From NCBI RefSeq assembly GCF_030161595.1, contig NZ_BSUM01000001.1, forward strand, positions 2,728,001-2,792,000: a stretch of DNA of 64,000 nt, written 5' to 3'. Below, in pieces: positions 16,354 to 24,897 of the stretch. The DNA comes from Litorihabitans aurantiacus. GTDB lineage: Bacteria > Actinomycetota > Actinomycetes > Actinomycetales > Beutenbergiaceae. The position numbers and the translations under genes are program-made. The notes under the pieces are model-generated. The model worked only from the letters and a program-made list of their open reading frames with translations. It was not told where the DNA came from and made no database searches. How positions within the stretch are numbered: position 1 is the first letter of the stretch; every line of letters starts with the position of its first letter.

Positions 16354-18152
16354 TCATACCTCTCCCGAGCGGGCGGGCCGCAGCCGCTCCGCCGTCGTCA
16401 TCACGACCCCGACGATGATCGCCAGCACGACCGACGCCGCGAGCGCCATGCCGTAGTTGCCGTCGCCCGGCCGCCCGAGCAGCCGCACGATGACCACCGG
16501 CAGGGTGGGCCGGTCGGGGCGGGCGAGGAACGCCGTCGCGCCGAACTCCCCGAGCGAGACGGCGAACGCGAACCCGATCGCGAGCCCGAGCGAGCGCAGC
16601 GCGAGCGGTCCGTCCACGGTGAGGAGCACGCGCCCGGGGCCGGCCCCGAGCGTCGCGGCGGCCTGGCGCAGACGCGGGTCGATCGCGCGCAGCACCGGCA
16701 GCACGGCGCGCACCACGAGCGGGATCGCGACCATCGCCTGCGCGATCGGGATCAGGATCAGCGAGCTGCGCAGGTCCAGCGGCGGCCGGTCGAGCGCGAT
16801 CAGGAAGCCGAAACCGACCGTCACGGCCGAGACGCCGAGGGGCAGCATCACGACGGCGTCGAGCGCCCCGAGCGCGCGGCGACCCAGGCGCGAGGCGGGT
16901 CGGCGCGAGAGCACGAGCGCGAGCGTCATGCCGATCACGACGGCGATGACCGTCGCGTCCACGGCCACGCGCAGCGAGTTCGCGGCGGCGTCCCAGACGC
17001 TGACGGTCAGCGCGCGATCGCCCGTGGTCGCGAGGTTGGCGTAGTGGCGGAGCGTCCACGCGCCGTCGTGCCGCAGCGAGCGCACGAGCATCGTGACCAT
17101 CGGCAGGGCGATGAGGCCGATGACGACGGCGGTGATCGCGCTCGCGCCGACGTCCAGCGGGGAGGCGCCCCGACCCAGGCGCAGCGGCGAGCTCGAGCGC
17201 TCCGCCTCGACGAGCGCGAGGGCGCGCTCGCGGCTGCGACGGGCGCGACCCGAGACGGCCAGGGCGAGGGCGACGACGACGAGCTGGACGATGCTCAGCA
17301 CCGATGCGGTGCGCAGGTCGAGGAACTGCGTGGTCTGCAGCCAGATCTCGACCTCGACGGTGGCGTAGCGCGACCCGCCGAGGACGAGGACGAGGGCGAA
17401 CGCCGTCGCGCAGAAGAGGAAGACCAGGGCGGCCGCCGAGGCGATGGCGGGCACGAGCGCGGGGAGGGTGACGGTGAGCGCGGCACGCAGGGGGACGCGC
17501 CGAGCGCGCGGGCGGCCTCCTCGGCGCGCGGGTCGAGGCGTTCCCAGACCGTGCCGACCATGCGCACGACGAGGCCGTAGTTGAAGAAGACGAGCGCGGC
17601 GACGATCGCCGGCAGGGTGCGGTCCCAGCCGAGGAACCCCAGGGGGCCCGACGGCGCGAGGAGCGCGCGGAACGCGACGCCGACGACCACGCTCGGCAGC
17701 ACGAACGGCACCGCGACGAGGGCGCGCAGCGCGCGGCGGCCGGGGAAGGTGCGGCGGTAGAGGACGTGCGCGCCGGGGATCGCGAGGGCGACGGCGATGA
17801 CGGTGCCGAGGCTCGCCTGGAGCAGCGTGTGGCCGACGACGCGCCAGGTGCGGTCGCTGCCGAGCACCTCGGCGACGCCCCCGAGGTCGAGGGTGCCGCC
17901 GGAGGTGAAGCCGCGGCCGACGAGCGTGGCGACGGGGTAGGCGAAGAAGACCCCGAGGAACACGAGCGGGAGGACGACGGCGAGCCCCCACCCGACGCGC
18001 GCGAGGTGCGAGGTGCGCCGCGAGGGCCCTGCGGTGGTTGGCGAGAGACTTTCGGAGCTCCGCGAGGGGTTTTCGGGGCGTCGCGAGAGACTTTGGGGGC
18101 CCGCCGAGAGACTTTCGGGGCTCCGCGAGAGACTTTCCGGGGCATCCTTCAT
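16354..18152 (-). CDS. thiP: thiamine ABC transporter permease, fused two-domain type, one apparent frameshift
   Basis: A ThiP-type permease with two MetI-like halves, about 599 residues once one base is restored. The first half runs from FLGVFFAYPVATLVGRGF to the EAA loop EEAARALGAS. The second runs from the EAA loop RQAAATLGAGPGRVLL to the C-terminus. The reading frame changes inside the first EAA loop at a five-G run (plus strand 17490-17494), where a sixth base would give PLRAALTVTLPAL. The ATG at 18152 lies between two inverted 21-bp repeat arrays, and the first 35 or so residues (PESLSRS-like heptads) are encoded by one array. The frame stays open further upstream, so an earlier start cannot be excluded. 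Confidence 0.8.
18041..18145. repeat. tandem array, five units of 21 bp, inside the thiP 5' end
   Basis: Units start at 18041, 18062, 18083, 18104 and 18125, an exact 21-bp period, each a variant of GCGAGAGACTTTCGGGG. Because 21 bp is seven codons, the array encodes heptads such as SPESLSA at the ThiP N-terminus. It faces the array at 18175-18363 in inverted orientation. Confidence 0.9.
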
Positions 18153-18174
18153 CGCGCGCGACTCGAACGTTCCC

Positions 18175-18363
18175 CGCGAAGGCCCAGAACTCTCTCGCCG
18201 ACGCCCCCAACTCTCTCGAGGGCGCCCGAAAGTCTCTCGGGGACGCCCAGAAGTACCTCGCGAGTTCTCACGGGTACCTCGCGGCGCCCCACAGAACCCT
18301 CGCGGTGCCCCGCAGGGCCCTCGCGACGCCCCACACGGCACTCGCGACGCCCCACAAGCACCT
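18175..18363. repeat. tandem array, nine units of 21 bp, between thiB and thiP
   Basis: Nine units begin every 21 bp from 18175, with a shared CGCG(A/G).GCCC head and a (T/C)CTCT-type tail. The reverse complement of the third unit contains AGAGACTTTCGGG, identical to the opposite array. It ends 9 bp before the thiB stop codon, so it fills the whole thiB-thiP gap. A 29-bp spacer with the thiP ATG separates the two arrays. Confidence 0.9.
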
Positions 18364-18372
18364 CGCGAACGG

Positions 18373-19500
18373 TCACGGGAGGACCGTGGCCGTCCAGGTG
18401 TCGATCCAGTCCGCGCGGTTCGCGGCGATGTCGGCGGCCGGGATCTCGTGCGGCGCCGTCGCGAGCGGCGCGAAGTCCGCCCACTCGGCGGGCAGCGCCG
18501 CGGCGTCGTCGATCGGGTACACGTACATCTGCCCCGGCACGTCCTCCTGCACCGCGCCCGAGAGCAGGAAGTCCACGAACGCCTGCGCCCCCTCGGGGTT
18601 CGCCGCCCCCTCGAGCACGCCCGCGTACTCGACCTGGCGGAAGCAGGTGTCGAGCAGCGCCGCGGTGGTGGGCTCGCCGTCGTCCCCGATCGTGGCGGGC
18701 GGCGAGGACGCGTACGAGAGCACGACCGGCCGGTCGCCCTCGCCGTCGGCGCCCGAGAAGTCGACGTAGTACGCGTCGGACCAGCCGTCGACCACGAGCA
18801 CGTCGTTGTCGCGCAGCGCCTCCCAGTAGCCGACCCAGCCGTCCTCGCCGTCGGACCCGTACGAGCTGATCGTCGCGAGCAGGAACGCGAGCCCGGGCGA
18901 CGACGTCGCGGGGTTGGTCACGACCGTGAGGCCCGCGTTCTCCGGCAGCAGCAGATCCTCGAACGTCGCGGGCGGCTCCTGCCCGTTCTCCTCGAACCAG
19001 TCCAGGTCCACGTTGAGGCACACGTCCGAGAGGTCCACGGGCGTCAGCGCGTCCCCGAGCAGGTACGGCTCGGCGCTCGCCGGCAGATCCGGCGACGTGT
19101 ACGGCGCGAGCACGCCCTCGTCGACCGCGCGCGAGGCGAACGTGTTGTCGATGCCGTAGACGACGTCGCCCAGCGGCGAGGCCTTCGTCAGCACCAGCTG
19201 GTTGACGAGCGCCCCCGCGTCCCCGGGCGCGACCTGCGTCACCGCGATCCCTGTCTCGTCGGTGAAGGCCGCGAGCACGTCCTCGCTCAGCGCGAACGAG
19301 TCGTGGGTGACGAGCGTGATCGAGGACGTCGCAGCGCTGCCCCCGCCGTCGCTCTCCGTCCCGCCGGGGCTCGTGGGCGAGGACGACGGCGTCGGGCCTC
19401 CCCCGAGCGAGCAGCCCGCGAGGGCGAGGGTGATTGCCGTCGCGACGGCGATCGGCGCCGAGCGCCGTCCGCGCGAGGCGCGGGTGGTGGTGTGGTGCAT
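18373..19500 (-). CDS. thiB: thiamine ABC transporter substrate-binding lipoprotein
   Basis: A 375-residue lipoprotein with a lipobox at Cys30 (LALAGC) and a Ser/Gly/Thr linker. The mature protein begins ITLVTHDSFALSEDVLAAF, and ASPLGDVVYGIDNTFASRA, LSDVCLNVDLDWF and LSYASSPPATI are typical of the ThiB/TbpA family. It captures thiamine or its phosphates for ThiPQ. The ATG at 19500 has a GGGAGG ribosome site; an in-frame start 36 bp upstream is less likely. A TPP riboswitch just upstream supports the assignment, since high TPP would shut down the operon. Confidence 0.92.
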   Translation of the reverse strand: MHHTTTRASRGRRSAPIAVATAITLALAGCSLGGGPTPSSSPTSPGGTESDGGGSAATSSITLVTHDSFALSEDVLAAFTDETGIAVTQVAPGDAGALVNQLVLTKASPLGDVVYGIDNTFASRAVDEGVLAPYTSPDLPASAEPYLLGDALTPVDLSDVCLNVDLDWFEENGQEPPATFEDLLLPENAGLTVVTNPATSSPGLAFLLATISSYGSDGEDGWVGYWEALRDNDVLVVDGWSDAYYVDFSGADGEGDRPVVLSYASSPPATIGDDGEPTTAALLDTCFRQVEYAGVLEGAANPEGAQAFVDFLLSGAVQEDVPGQMYVYPIDDAAALPAEWADFAPLATAPHEIPAADIAANRADWIDTWTATVLP

Positions 19501-19562
19501 GGTGGTCCTCCCGACGTGCGTGGGAGGGCCCGGCACGCGAGTGCGCGCCGGGGAGAGGAATC

Positions 19563-19652
19563 CCGACTTCCTTCGCCGGTGCTAACCGGAGCAGGTTCGA
19601 GGGTCTGCGGCGGGGCCGCACTCTCAGCGCTGACGCGCTCCCCTGTCGTTCG
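19563..19652 (-). promoter_or_regulatory. TPP riboswitch (THI element) upstream of thiB
   Basis: On the minus strand the conserved blocks appear in order: ACAGGGGAGC, GCTGAGAGTGCGG, GACCCTCGAACCTG and CTCCGGTTAGCACCGGCG, ending in GAAGGAAGTCGGG. These match the P2/P3 CUGAGA turn and the P4/P5 ACCUG block of TPP riboswitches. It ends about 60 nt before the thiB ATG. The element places thiB-thiP-thiQ under thiamine pyrophosphate control. Confidence 0.95.
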
Positions 19653-19689
19653 ACCCCAGCCTACGCCGCGCCCGCCGTCGCCGGCGCCG

Positions 19690-20418
19690 TCACACCCGTC
19701 GCGTGGCGGCGGCGAGCTGCGCGGCGAGCGCCGCCCCGCCGTCGGCGGTCCCGAGCGTCTCGATCACGAGCGGGGACGACGGCGGGCGCCGGCTCCACGG
19801 ACCCGCCGTCCGCTGCGTCCGCACCGCGCCCGGGCGCACGTCCAGGACGAGCGCGTCCGGCATCCGCGCCACGTGACCCACGTCGACGAGCGCGACCTCG
19901 GCACGCGCGCCGCGGTCGACGTCGACGATCCGCGTCGCCGTCACGTGCACGCCGCCCGGGGAGAGACGGCCGGCCGCGGCCAGGACGGGCCCCGCGAGCA
20001 CGAGGACCGCCCACGGCACGAGCAGCACCAGCCACCCCGGGGCCCCGCGCAGCAGCGCCAGCACGATCATCACCAGCGCCCACGCACCCATCAGCACGAG
20101 CGCGGTGTGCGCGAGCACCGTCGGGGCACCGGCCCGGCGGGGGTGCAGGACGCTCTCCTCGCCGTCGACGACGGCGGGACGCGCCAGCAGACGGGCGTCG
20201 CCTCGCGCGACGGCGGGTCGCGAGACGGCGCGCCAGGCCAGGTACCGCGCGCACCACCCCAGGATCCCGGACAGCCCGAACACCACGAGGAGCGAGCCGA
20301 ACGCGACCGTCGCGGTGGTCAGGCGCGCCGTCACCGCCGCGCCGATCACGATCGACAGGAGCGACCCGCCCAGGCCGGCGACGGTGAGCAGCGCCGAGGG
20401 CCGACGGCCGAGACTCAC
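19690..20418 (-). CDS. hypothetical membrane protein of the WXG module
   Basis: About 242 residues with two pairs of hydrophobic helices in the first 150 residues, at about 8-55 and 95-150, followed by a cytoplasmic or surface domain rich in short strands. I recognise no family. The GTG at 20418 is chosen because it begins 26 bp after the end of the upstream WXG-like gene; an in-frame GTG at 20463 would overlap that gene. It is the last gene of the 19.7-22.3 kb module, ahead of the TPP riboswitch, so a role linked to its secreted neighbour is plausible but unproved. Confidence 0.6.
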   Translation of the reverse strand: MSLGRRPSALLTVAGLGGSLLSIVIGAAVTARLTTATVAFGSLLVVFGLSGILGWCARYLAWRAVSRPAVARGDARLLARPAVVDGEESVLHPRRAGAPTVLAHTALVLMGAWALVMIVLALLRGAPGWLVLLVPWAVLVLAGPVLAAAGRLSPGGVHVTATRIVDVDRGARAEVALVDVGHVARMPDALVLDVRPGAVRTQRTAGPWSRRPPSSPLVIETLGTADGGAALAAQLAAATRRV

Positions 20419-20443
20419 GAGAACCAGCCGCCGATCGTGTCCT

Positions 20444-21672
20444 TCACACCCCCGCGAAGTCACCGATCGCCTCGACCGTGCCGGTCACCGCCTCGGCGCC
20501 GGCCTCGAAGGCGGCGCCGACGTCGGGCCCGTTCTCGAAGAAGGAGTCGATGAAGCCGTCGGAGAAGATCCCGACGCCGACACCGACGATGCCGCCCACC
20601 ACGGCACCGATCGCCGTCCCCGGACCGGGGACGACCGACCCGATGAGGGCGCCGACGCCGGCACCCGCGGCCGCGCCCGCCAGCAGCCCGCCACCCTGCG
20701 AGGCGGCGATCTGCACGGGGCTCTCGCCGTCCTGGTAGTCGTTGTAGATCCCGAGACCGATGCCCACGGGGCCCAGGATGCGGCCCGCGACGCGGACCAC
20801 CCGCGCACCACGGCTGGGCCCGACGTCGTCGGCCTGGACCCGCAGGTCGTTCGCGCGGTCGATGTGACCCTGGGCGACCGCGCGGTCGGCGCGGATGCGG
20901 TCCTGGTCCAGCCAACCGGGCAGGAACCGGAACTTGCGGTAGCGGCGGCTCCAGAAGGTGCTGTTGGCCGCGATGTCGTCGAGCTGGGACTGCCCCAGGG
21001 CGAACAGACGGTCGGCCTCGGCCAGCAGGGCGCTGCGCTGCGTCGCGATGCGCGCCGCGTCCGCAGCCAGGACCCCCTCGCCCAGCAGGTCCCCGATCTC
21101 GAGCATCCAGGCGGCGTGCGCCGTCGGGGTGATCGCGCCGTCGAGCGCGTTGCAGGCCGTCTCGTAGATCCGGTCGACGCGCTCGGCCTCGAACTTCACG
21201 GCGTTGTAGACGCGGATCCTCTCGTTCTGCGCGTCGTAGGCCGCGACGTCGTCGTTGTAGGTGTCCCACACGGCGTCGGAGGTCTCCCCCGCGGCATCTC
21301 GGGCTGACTCAGGCCGGGCCCGGGATCCCCGATGACGAAGCCCGTCACCACGAGGTCGCCGTCGCGGGCGTCCGCCCGGGCGTCGCTCATCAGGCCCTGG
21401 CACCGCCGCAGCTCGGACGCGAAGTCGTCCAGGTCTCCGGCGAGGTCGCGCACCGCGGCGTCGAGATCGTCGGTCGCGCCGATCGCGCGCTGCGCGATGC
21501 CGCGGAAGTCCGATCCCGCGGCGGCGTTCCAGCTCTCGCCCGCGAGACGACGGGCCGCGGTGATGGCCTCGCCCGCCGCCTCGACCGCGGGGGCCAGGGT
21601 GTCGCGCAGCCAGGTCGCCGTGCCCTCGATCGATCCCGGGCTGCCCGTGATCTCGGTGTCGATGTCGCTCAC
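20444..21672 (-). CDS. WXG100-like protein with glycine-zipper C-terminal region, one apparent frameshift
   Basis: Restoring one base in the five-C run at 21286-21290 joins two frames into a 409-residue protein. The N-terminal 120 residues are a helical WXG100/LXG-like region with SWNAAAGSDFRGIA at the turn. A helical middle follows (DAVWDTYNDDVAAYDAQNER onward), then a hydrophobic Gly/Ala-rich zipper at about 300-380 (GGGLLAGAAAGAGVGALIG, AIGAVVGGIVGVGVGIF). This resembles the secretion and pretoxin parts of type VII effectors, but no toxin domain is evident at the end. The GTG start overlaps the preceding gene as GTGA. Confidence 0.65.
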
Positions 21673-21965
21673 GACGGCTCCATCACACGCTCGATCTCGG
21701 AGAACGAGGCCGACTCGTCGGCGTCGGAGCGCTGGTAGTAGGAACGGGACAGCTCGACGTTCTCGGACGCCGCGGCCATCGAGGAGGCGACGTTGCCCGT
21801 GCTGGTCGCGAGCTGACCGAGCAGCGAGGTGATGCTGGGCGTCACGAGTCCGGCGTCGGGACCGTCGGGGAAGCTGAGGCCCTCGAGCGCCTCGGCGCCG
21901 TCGGAGAGACCGTTGGCGATGGTGCGCAGGTCGGCCAGGTCGACGTCGATGTCCTCGTCAGCCAC
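21669..21965 (-). CDS. small WXG100-like / type VII secretion-associated protein
   Basis: A 98-residue acidic helical protein (DVDLADLRTIANGLSDGAEA, then LLGQLATSTGNVASSMAAAS and a C-terminal SRSYYQRSDADESASF segment). Size, helix-turn-helix pattern and its place before the larger WXG-like gene fit an ESX-type partner protein, though the WXG triplet itself is absent. The GTG start overlaps the upstream SAV_915-like gene by 8 bp, and the stop overlaps the next gene's start. No EccC or other machinery gene is in the window. Confidence 0.6.
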   Translation of the reverse strand: MADEDIDVDLADLRTIANGLSDGAEALEGLSFPDGPDAGLVTPSITSLLGQLATSTGNVASSMAAASENVELSRSYYQRSDADESASFSEIERVMEPS

Positions 21966-22263
21966 GGTCGTCCTCCCGGTCGGACTCGTCGATCTCCTGC
22001 AGCCCCGGGCTGACGTCGACGAAGAGGAGGTCGTACGGGGTGTCCTCGTACGCGCGCTGCAGGGACGCGACGTCGAGCAGCACCCACGGCTGACCCTGGA
22101 GGTAGTAGCGGTCGAGCCGGTCGGGCGCCGAGTAGGTGTAGATGGCGGTGCGACCGTCCTCGACCGTGTGCATGACCAGACGGCGCGCGCGCTGGTCGGC
22201 CTCGTCCGTCGTGGGGACGTAGACGACGGGCGGCATGGGCCGGTTCGTGGGGAGAGCGGTCAC
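21958..22263 (-). CDS. SAV_915 family protein
   Basis: A 101-residue protein resembling the SAV_915 family, an SseB-like actinobacterial group: PPVVYVPTTDEADQ at the start, DGRTAIYTYSAPDRLDRYY in the middle and QPWVLLDVASLQRAYEDTPYD near the end. The function is unknown; members often accompany WXG100-type genes. It is the first gene of the four-gene minus-strand module, and the promoter is expected in the 104-bp divergent gap to the Nudix gene. Confidence 0.65.
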   Translation of the reverse strand: MTALPTNRPMPPVVYVPTTDEADQRARRLVMHTVEDGRTAIYTYSAPDRLDRYYLQGQPWVLLDVASLQRAYEDTPYDLLFVDVSPGLQEIDESDREDDRG

Positions 22264-22367
22264 GACGCGGTTCCTCTCGTGCAGGTTCGGGCGACGAGGA
22301 CGAGCGTAGGGTCGCCGCGCGCGTGTGTGGGGAGGAGATCCGCGGATCGCCTCCTAGAGTGGACCGC

Positions 22368-22805
22368 GTGACCGTCCTCGTCGTCGCGGCGGCGATCCTC
22401 GACGATCTCGCCGCCCCCACCCGCCTCCTGGCCGCGCGCCGCAGCGCCCCGAAGACCCTCGCGGGCTCGTGGGAGTTCGCCGGGGGCAAGGTCGAACCCG
22501 GTGAGGACCCGATGGCCGCGCTCGTACGCGAGCTGGACGAGGAGCTCGGCGTCGAGATCGCGTTCGGCGACCTGGTGCCCGGATCGCTGCCGGGGCGGAC
22601 CTGGCCCATCCACCGGGGCCACGAGATGCTCGTGTGGACGGCGCGGATCACCAAGGGTGAGCCCGTGCCGCTGCAGGACCACGACGAGCTGCGCTGGCTC
22701 GCGCCGGCCGACCTCCACTCGGTGCCGTGGCTGCCGGCCGACGTGCCGATCGTCGACGCCGTGGCCGCCTCGGTCTTCGCCGGCGCGTCCCCGCGGCCCT
22801 CCTGA
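22368..22805 (+). CDS. Nudix hydrolase, MutT-like (8-oxo-dGTP diphosphatase)
   Basis: A 145-residue Nudix protein. The box GGKVEPGEDPMAALVRELDE continuing into ELGV matches GX5EX7REUXEEXGU completely. The AARRSAPKTLAGSWEFAGG lead-in and the WLAPADLHSVPWLPAD tail are typical of MutT enzymes, which remove oxidised nucleotides. GTG start after a GGAGATC-like purine stretch. Nudix specificity is hard to call, so the oxidised nucleotide remains a family-based guess. The methionine aminopeptidase follows 49 bp downstream. Confidence 0.82.
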   Translation: MTVLVVAAAILDDLAAPTRLLAARRSAPKTLAGSWEFAGGKVEPGEDPMAALVRELDEELGVEIAFGDLVPGSLPGRTWPIHRGHEMLVWTARITKGEPVPLQDHDELRWLAPADLHSVPWLPADVPIVDAVAASVFAGASPRPS

Positions 22806-22854
22806 GGAGCCCGACGGCGCGGTTCCGGGCCTCCCGGGCCGTAGGCTGGGCCTC

Positions 22855-23622
22855 GTGATCGAGCTCAAGACGCCCACCGAGGTCCAGCAGATGCGTCCCG
22901 CGGGGGCGTTCGTGGCGAGCGTGCTGAGCGCGCTGAAGGAGAGGGCGGCCGTCGGCGTCAACCTCCTCGAGCTCGACGAGCTGGCGCACGAGATGATCCG
23001 CGACGCCGGTGCCTCCTCCTGCTACATCGACTACCACCCGAGCTTCGGCGCGTCCCCGTTCGGCAAGGTCCTGTGCACCAGCGTCAACGACGCCGTGCTG
23101 CACGGCCTGCCCCACGACTACGTGCTCGCCGACGGCGACCTGCTCTCGGTCGACTTCGCCGCCGAGCTGAACGGCTGGGTCGCGGACTCGGCGCTCTCGG
23201 TCGTGGTGGGTACGCCCCGCCCCGAGGACCTGCGGGTCATCGAGGCCACCGAGGTGGCGCTGAAGGCCGGGATCGAGGCCGCCGTCGTCGGGAACAAGCT
23301 GGGCGACATCTCCTGGGCCATCGGCGAGGTCGCGCACCAGTACGGCTACCCGGTCAACCTCGACTTCGGCGGGCACGGCGTCGGGCGCACCATGCACGGT
23401 GAGCCCCACATCGCCAACGACGGCCGCGCGGGCCGCGGCCTGAAGATCAAGCCGGGACTCGTCGTCGCGATCGAGCCGTGGTTCCTGATCTCGACCGACG
23501 AGATCTACACGGACCCGGACGGGTGGACGCTGCGCTCGACGGACCGCTCGCGCGGCGCCCACAGCGAGCACACGGTGGCGATCACGCCGGACGGGCCGCT
23601 GATCCTCACCGACCGCGGCTGA
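22855..23622 (+). CDS. map: type I methionine aminopeptidase
   Basis: A 255-residue MetAP that removes the initiator methionine. The five metal ligands are present: Asp in LLSVDFAAE, Asp in GWVADSALS, His in GGHGVGRTMH, Glu in VAIEPWFL and Glu in HSEHTVAI. The conserved substrate His is in the VNDAVLHGLP segment. The GTG at 22855 starts right at the family's N-terminus (VIELKTPTEVQQMRPAG). A second copy elsewhere in the genome is likely, since actinomycetes often have two; this one is not next to ribosomal-protein genes. Confidence 0.92.
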   Translation: MIELKTPTEVQQMRPAGAFVASVLSALKERAAVGVNLLELDELAHEMIRDAGASSCYIDYHPSFGASPFGKVLCTSVNDAVLHGLPHDYVLADGDLLSVDFAAELNGWVADSALSVVVGTPRPEDLRVIEATEVALKAGIEAAVVGNKLGDISWAIGEVAHQYGYPVNLDFGGHGVGRTMHGEPHIANDGRAGRGLKIKPGLVVAIEPWFLISTDEIYTDPDGWTLRSTDRSRGAHSEHTVAITPDGPLILTDRG

Positions 23623-23659
23623 CGGCCCACCGCGACGCCGGACGAGCAAGGACGCTCGC

Positions 23660-24897
23660 ATGCGGATCGCCCTCCTCACCCACCACTACCCCCGGAGACC
23701 GGCGCACCCCAGCGCCGGTGGGCGGCGTTCGGCCGGCGGTTCGTCAACGCGGGCCACGAGCTCCTCGTGCTCGCCCCGCCCCCGCACCACCCCGAGGGGA
23801 GGCTGACGAGCGCCCTGCCGTCCGACCAGGTCGGTGCCGCGGCGCGGGACGACGGCGGCGCTCGCGTCGTGCGGACGCGGTTCCGGGCCCACGACCACTC
23901 CCTGACGAGTCGCAGCCTGGACCAGGCGGTGGTGGCCGCCGACCAGCTCGGCCGCGGCCTCGCGCTCATGGGTCGCGGACGCGACCGCCGCCCTGACGTC
24001 GTCGTCGCGACCGCCCCCGCGCTGCCCACGATCGGCGCGGGACTCGCCCTGGGGCGTGCGCTGAGGCGGCCCGTCGTCGTCGAGATGCGTGACGCGTGGC
24101 CCGACCTGCTGGCGCCCGCCGACGTGATGCGCACGCGCGCGACCGGCGCGGGACTGTGTCGCCTCGCCGCCGGCGCCGCCGTCACGGGACTCACCCGGGC
24201 GCAGCGCTCGGCGGATCACGTCGTGACGACCACGGACTCGTTCGCCCGCGTGCTCGCGGGACGCGGCATCAGCGCGAGCGCGATAGGCAACGGTGTCTCC
24301 GACGACCTCCTCCCCGTGTTCCACCCGCCGCCGCTGGACCGTGCACGGCTGCGCGTGCTCTACCTGGGCACCACGGGCCGCAGCCAGCACCTGTCCACGG
24401 CCCTCGAGGCGGCGGCCCGCGCACGAGCCCTCGGTGTCGACGTCGCCCTCCGCATCGTCGGCTCCGGATCGGATCAGCCGCGTCTGCGCGCGCTCGCCCG
24501 GAACCTGGCGCTCGACGTCGAGCTGACGGGCCGCGTGCCGCGGACCGCCGTCGGGACGCACTACGCGTGGGCCGACACCGCCGTCGTGATGCTGCGGGAC
24601 TGGCCCCCGTTCCGCTGGACCGTGCCGTCCAAGCTCTACGAAATCCTCGCCGTCGGTCGGCACGTCTCGGCCAGCGTCGACGGCGAGGCCGCCGACCTCG
24701 TGCGCGCCTCGCGCGGCGGCCACGTCGTCCCGCCGCAGGACCCGGCCGCGCTCGCCGACCTGTGGGCGAGGCTCGCGGCGGACCGCCGGCTGCTCGACGT
24801 GGGTGGGCGCCCGCGCGCGTGGGTCCTCGAGCACGCGCACCACGACCTGCTCGCACGGCGCTACCTCGCGCTGCTGGAGACGGTGGTCGCCGGGTGA
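23660..24897 (+). CDS. GT-B glycosyltransferase (GT4-like), one apparent frameshift
   Basis: The first gene of the plus-strand polysaccharide operon. An ATG at 23660 with an AAGGA ribosome site reads MRIALLTHHYP, then breaks at the five-C run 23689-23693. One added base gives PETGAPQRRWAAFGRRF and continues into the long open frame, for 412 residues in all. The Rossmann-like C-terminal half has RVLYLGTTGRSQHL, ALRIVGSGSDQ and VPSKLYEILAVGRHVSA, as in WbuB-type GT4 enzymes that transfer a sugar to a growing chain. Its stop overlaps the next GT gene (GTGA). Confidence 0.82.

Noticed and set aside
18041-18363. 21-bp arrays as a CRISPR
   Set aside because: Units are contiguous with no unique spacers between repeats, the units are too short and diverged, and no cas gene is present.
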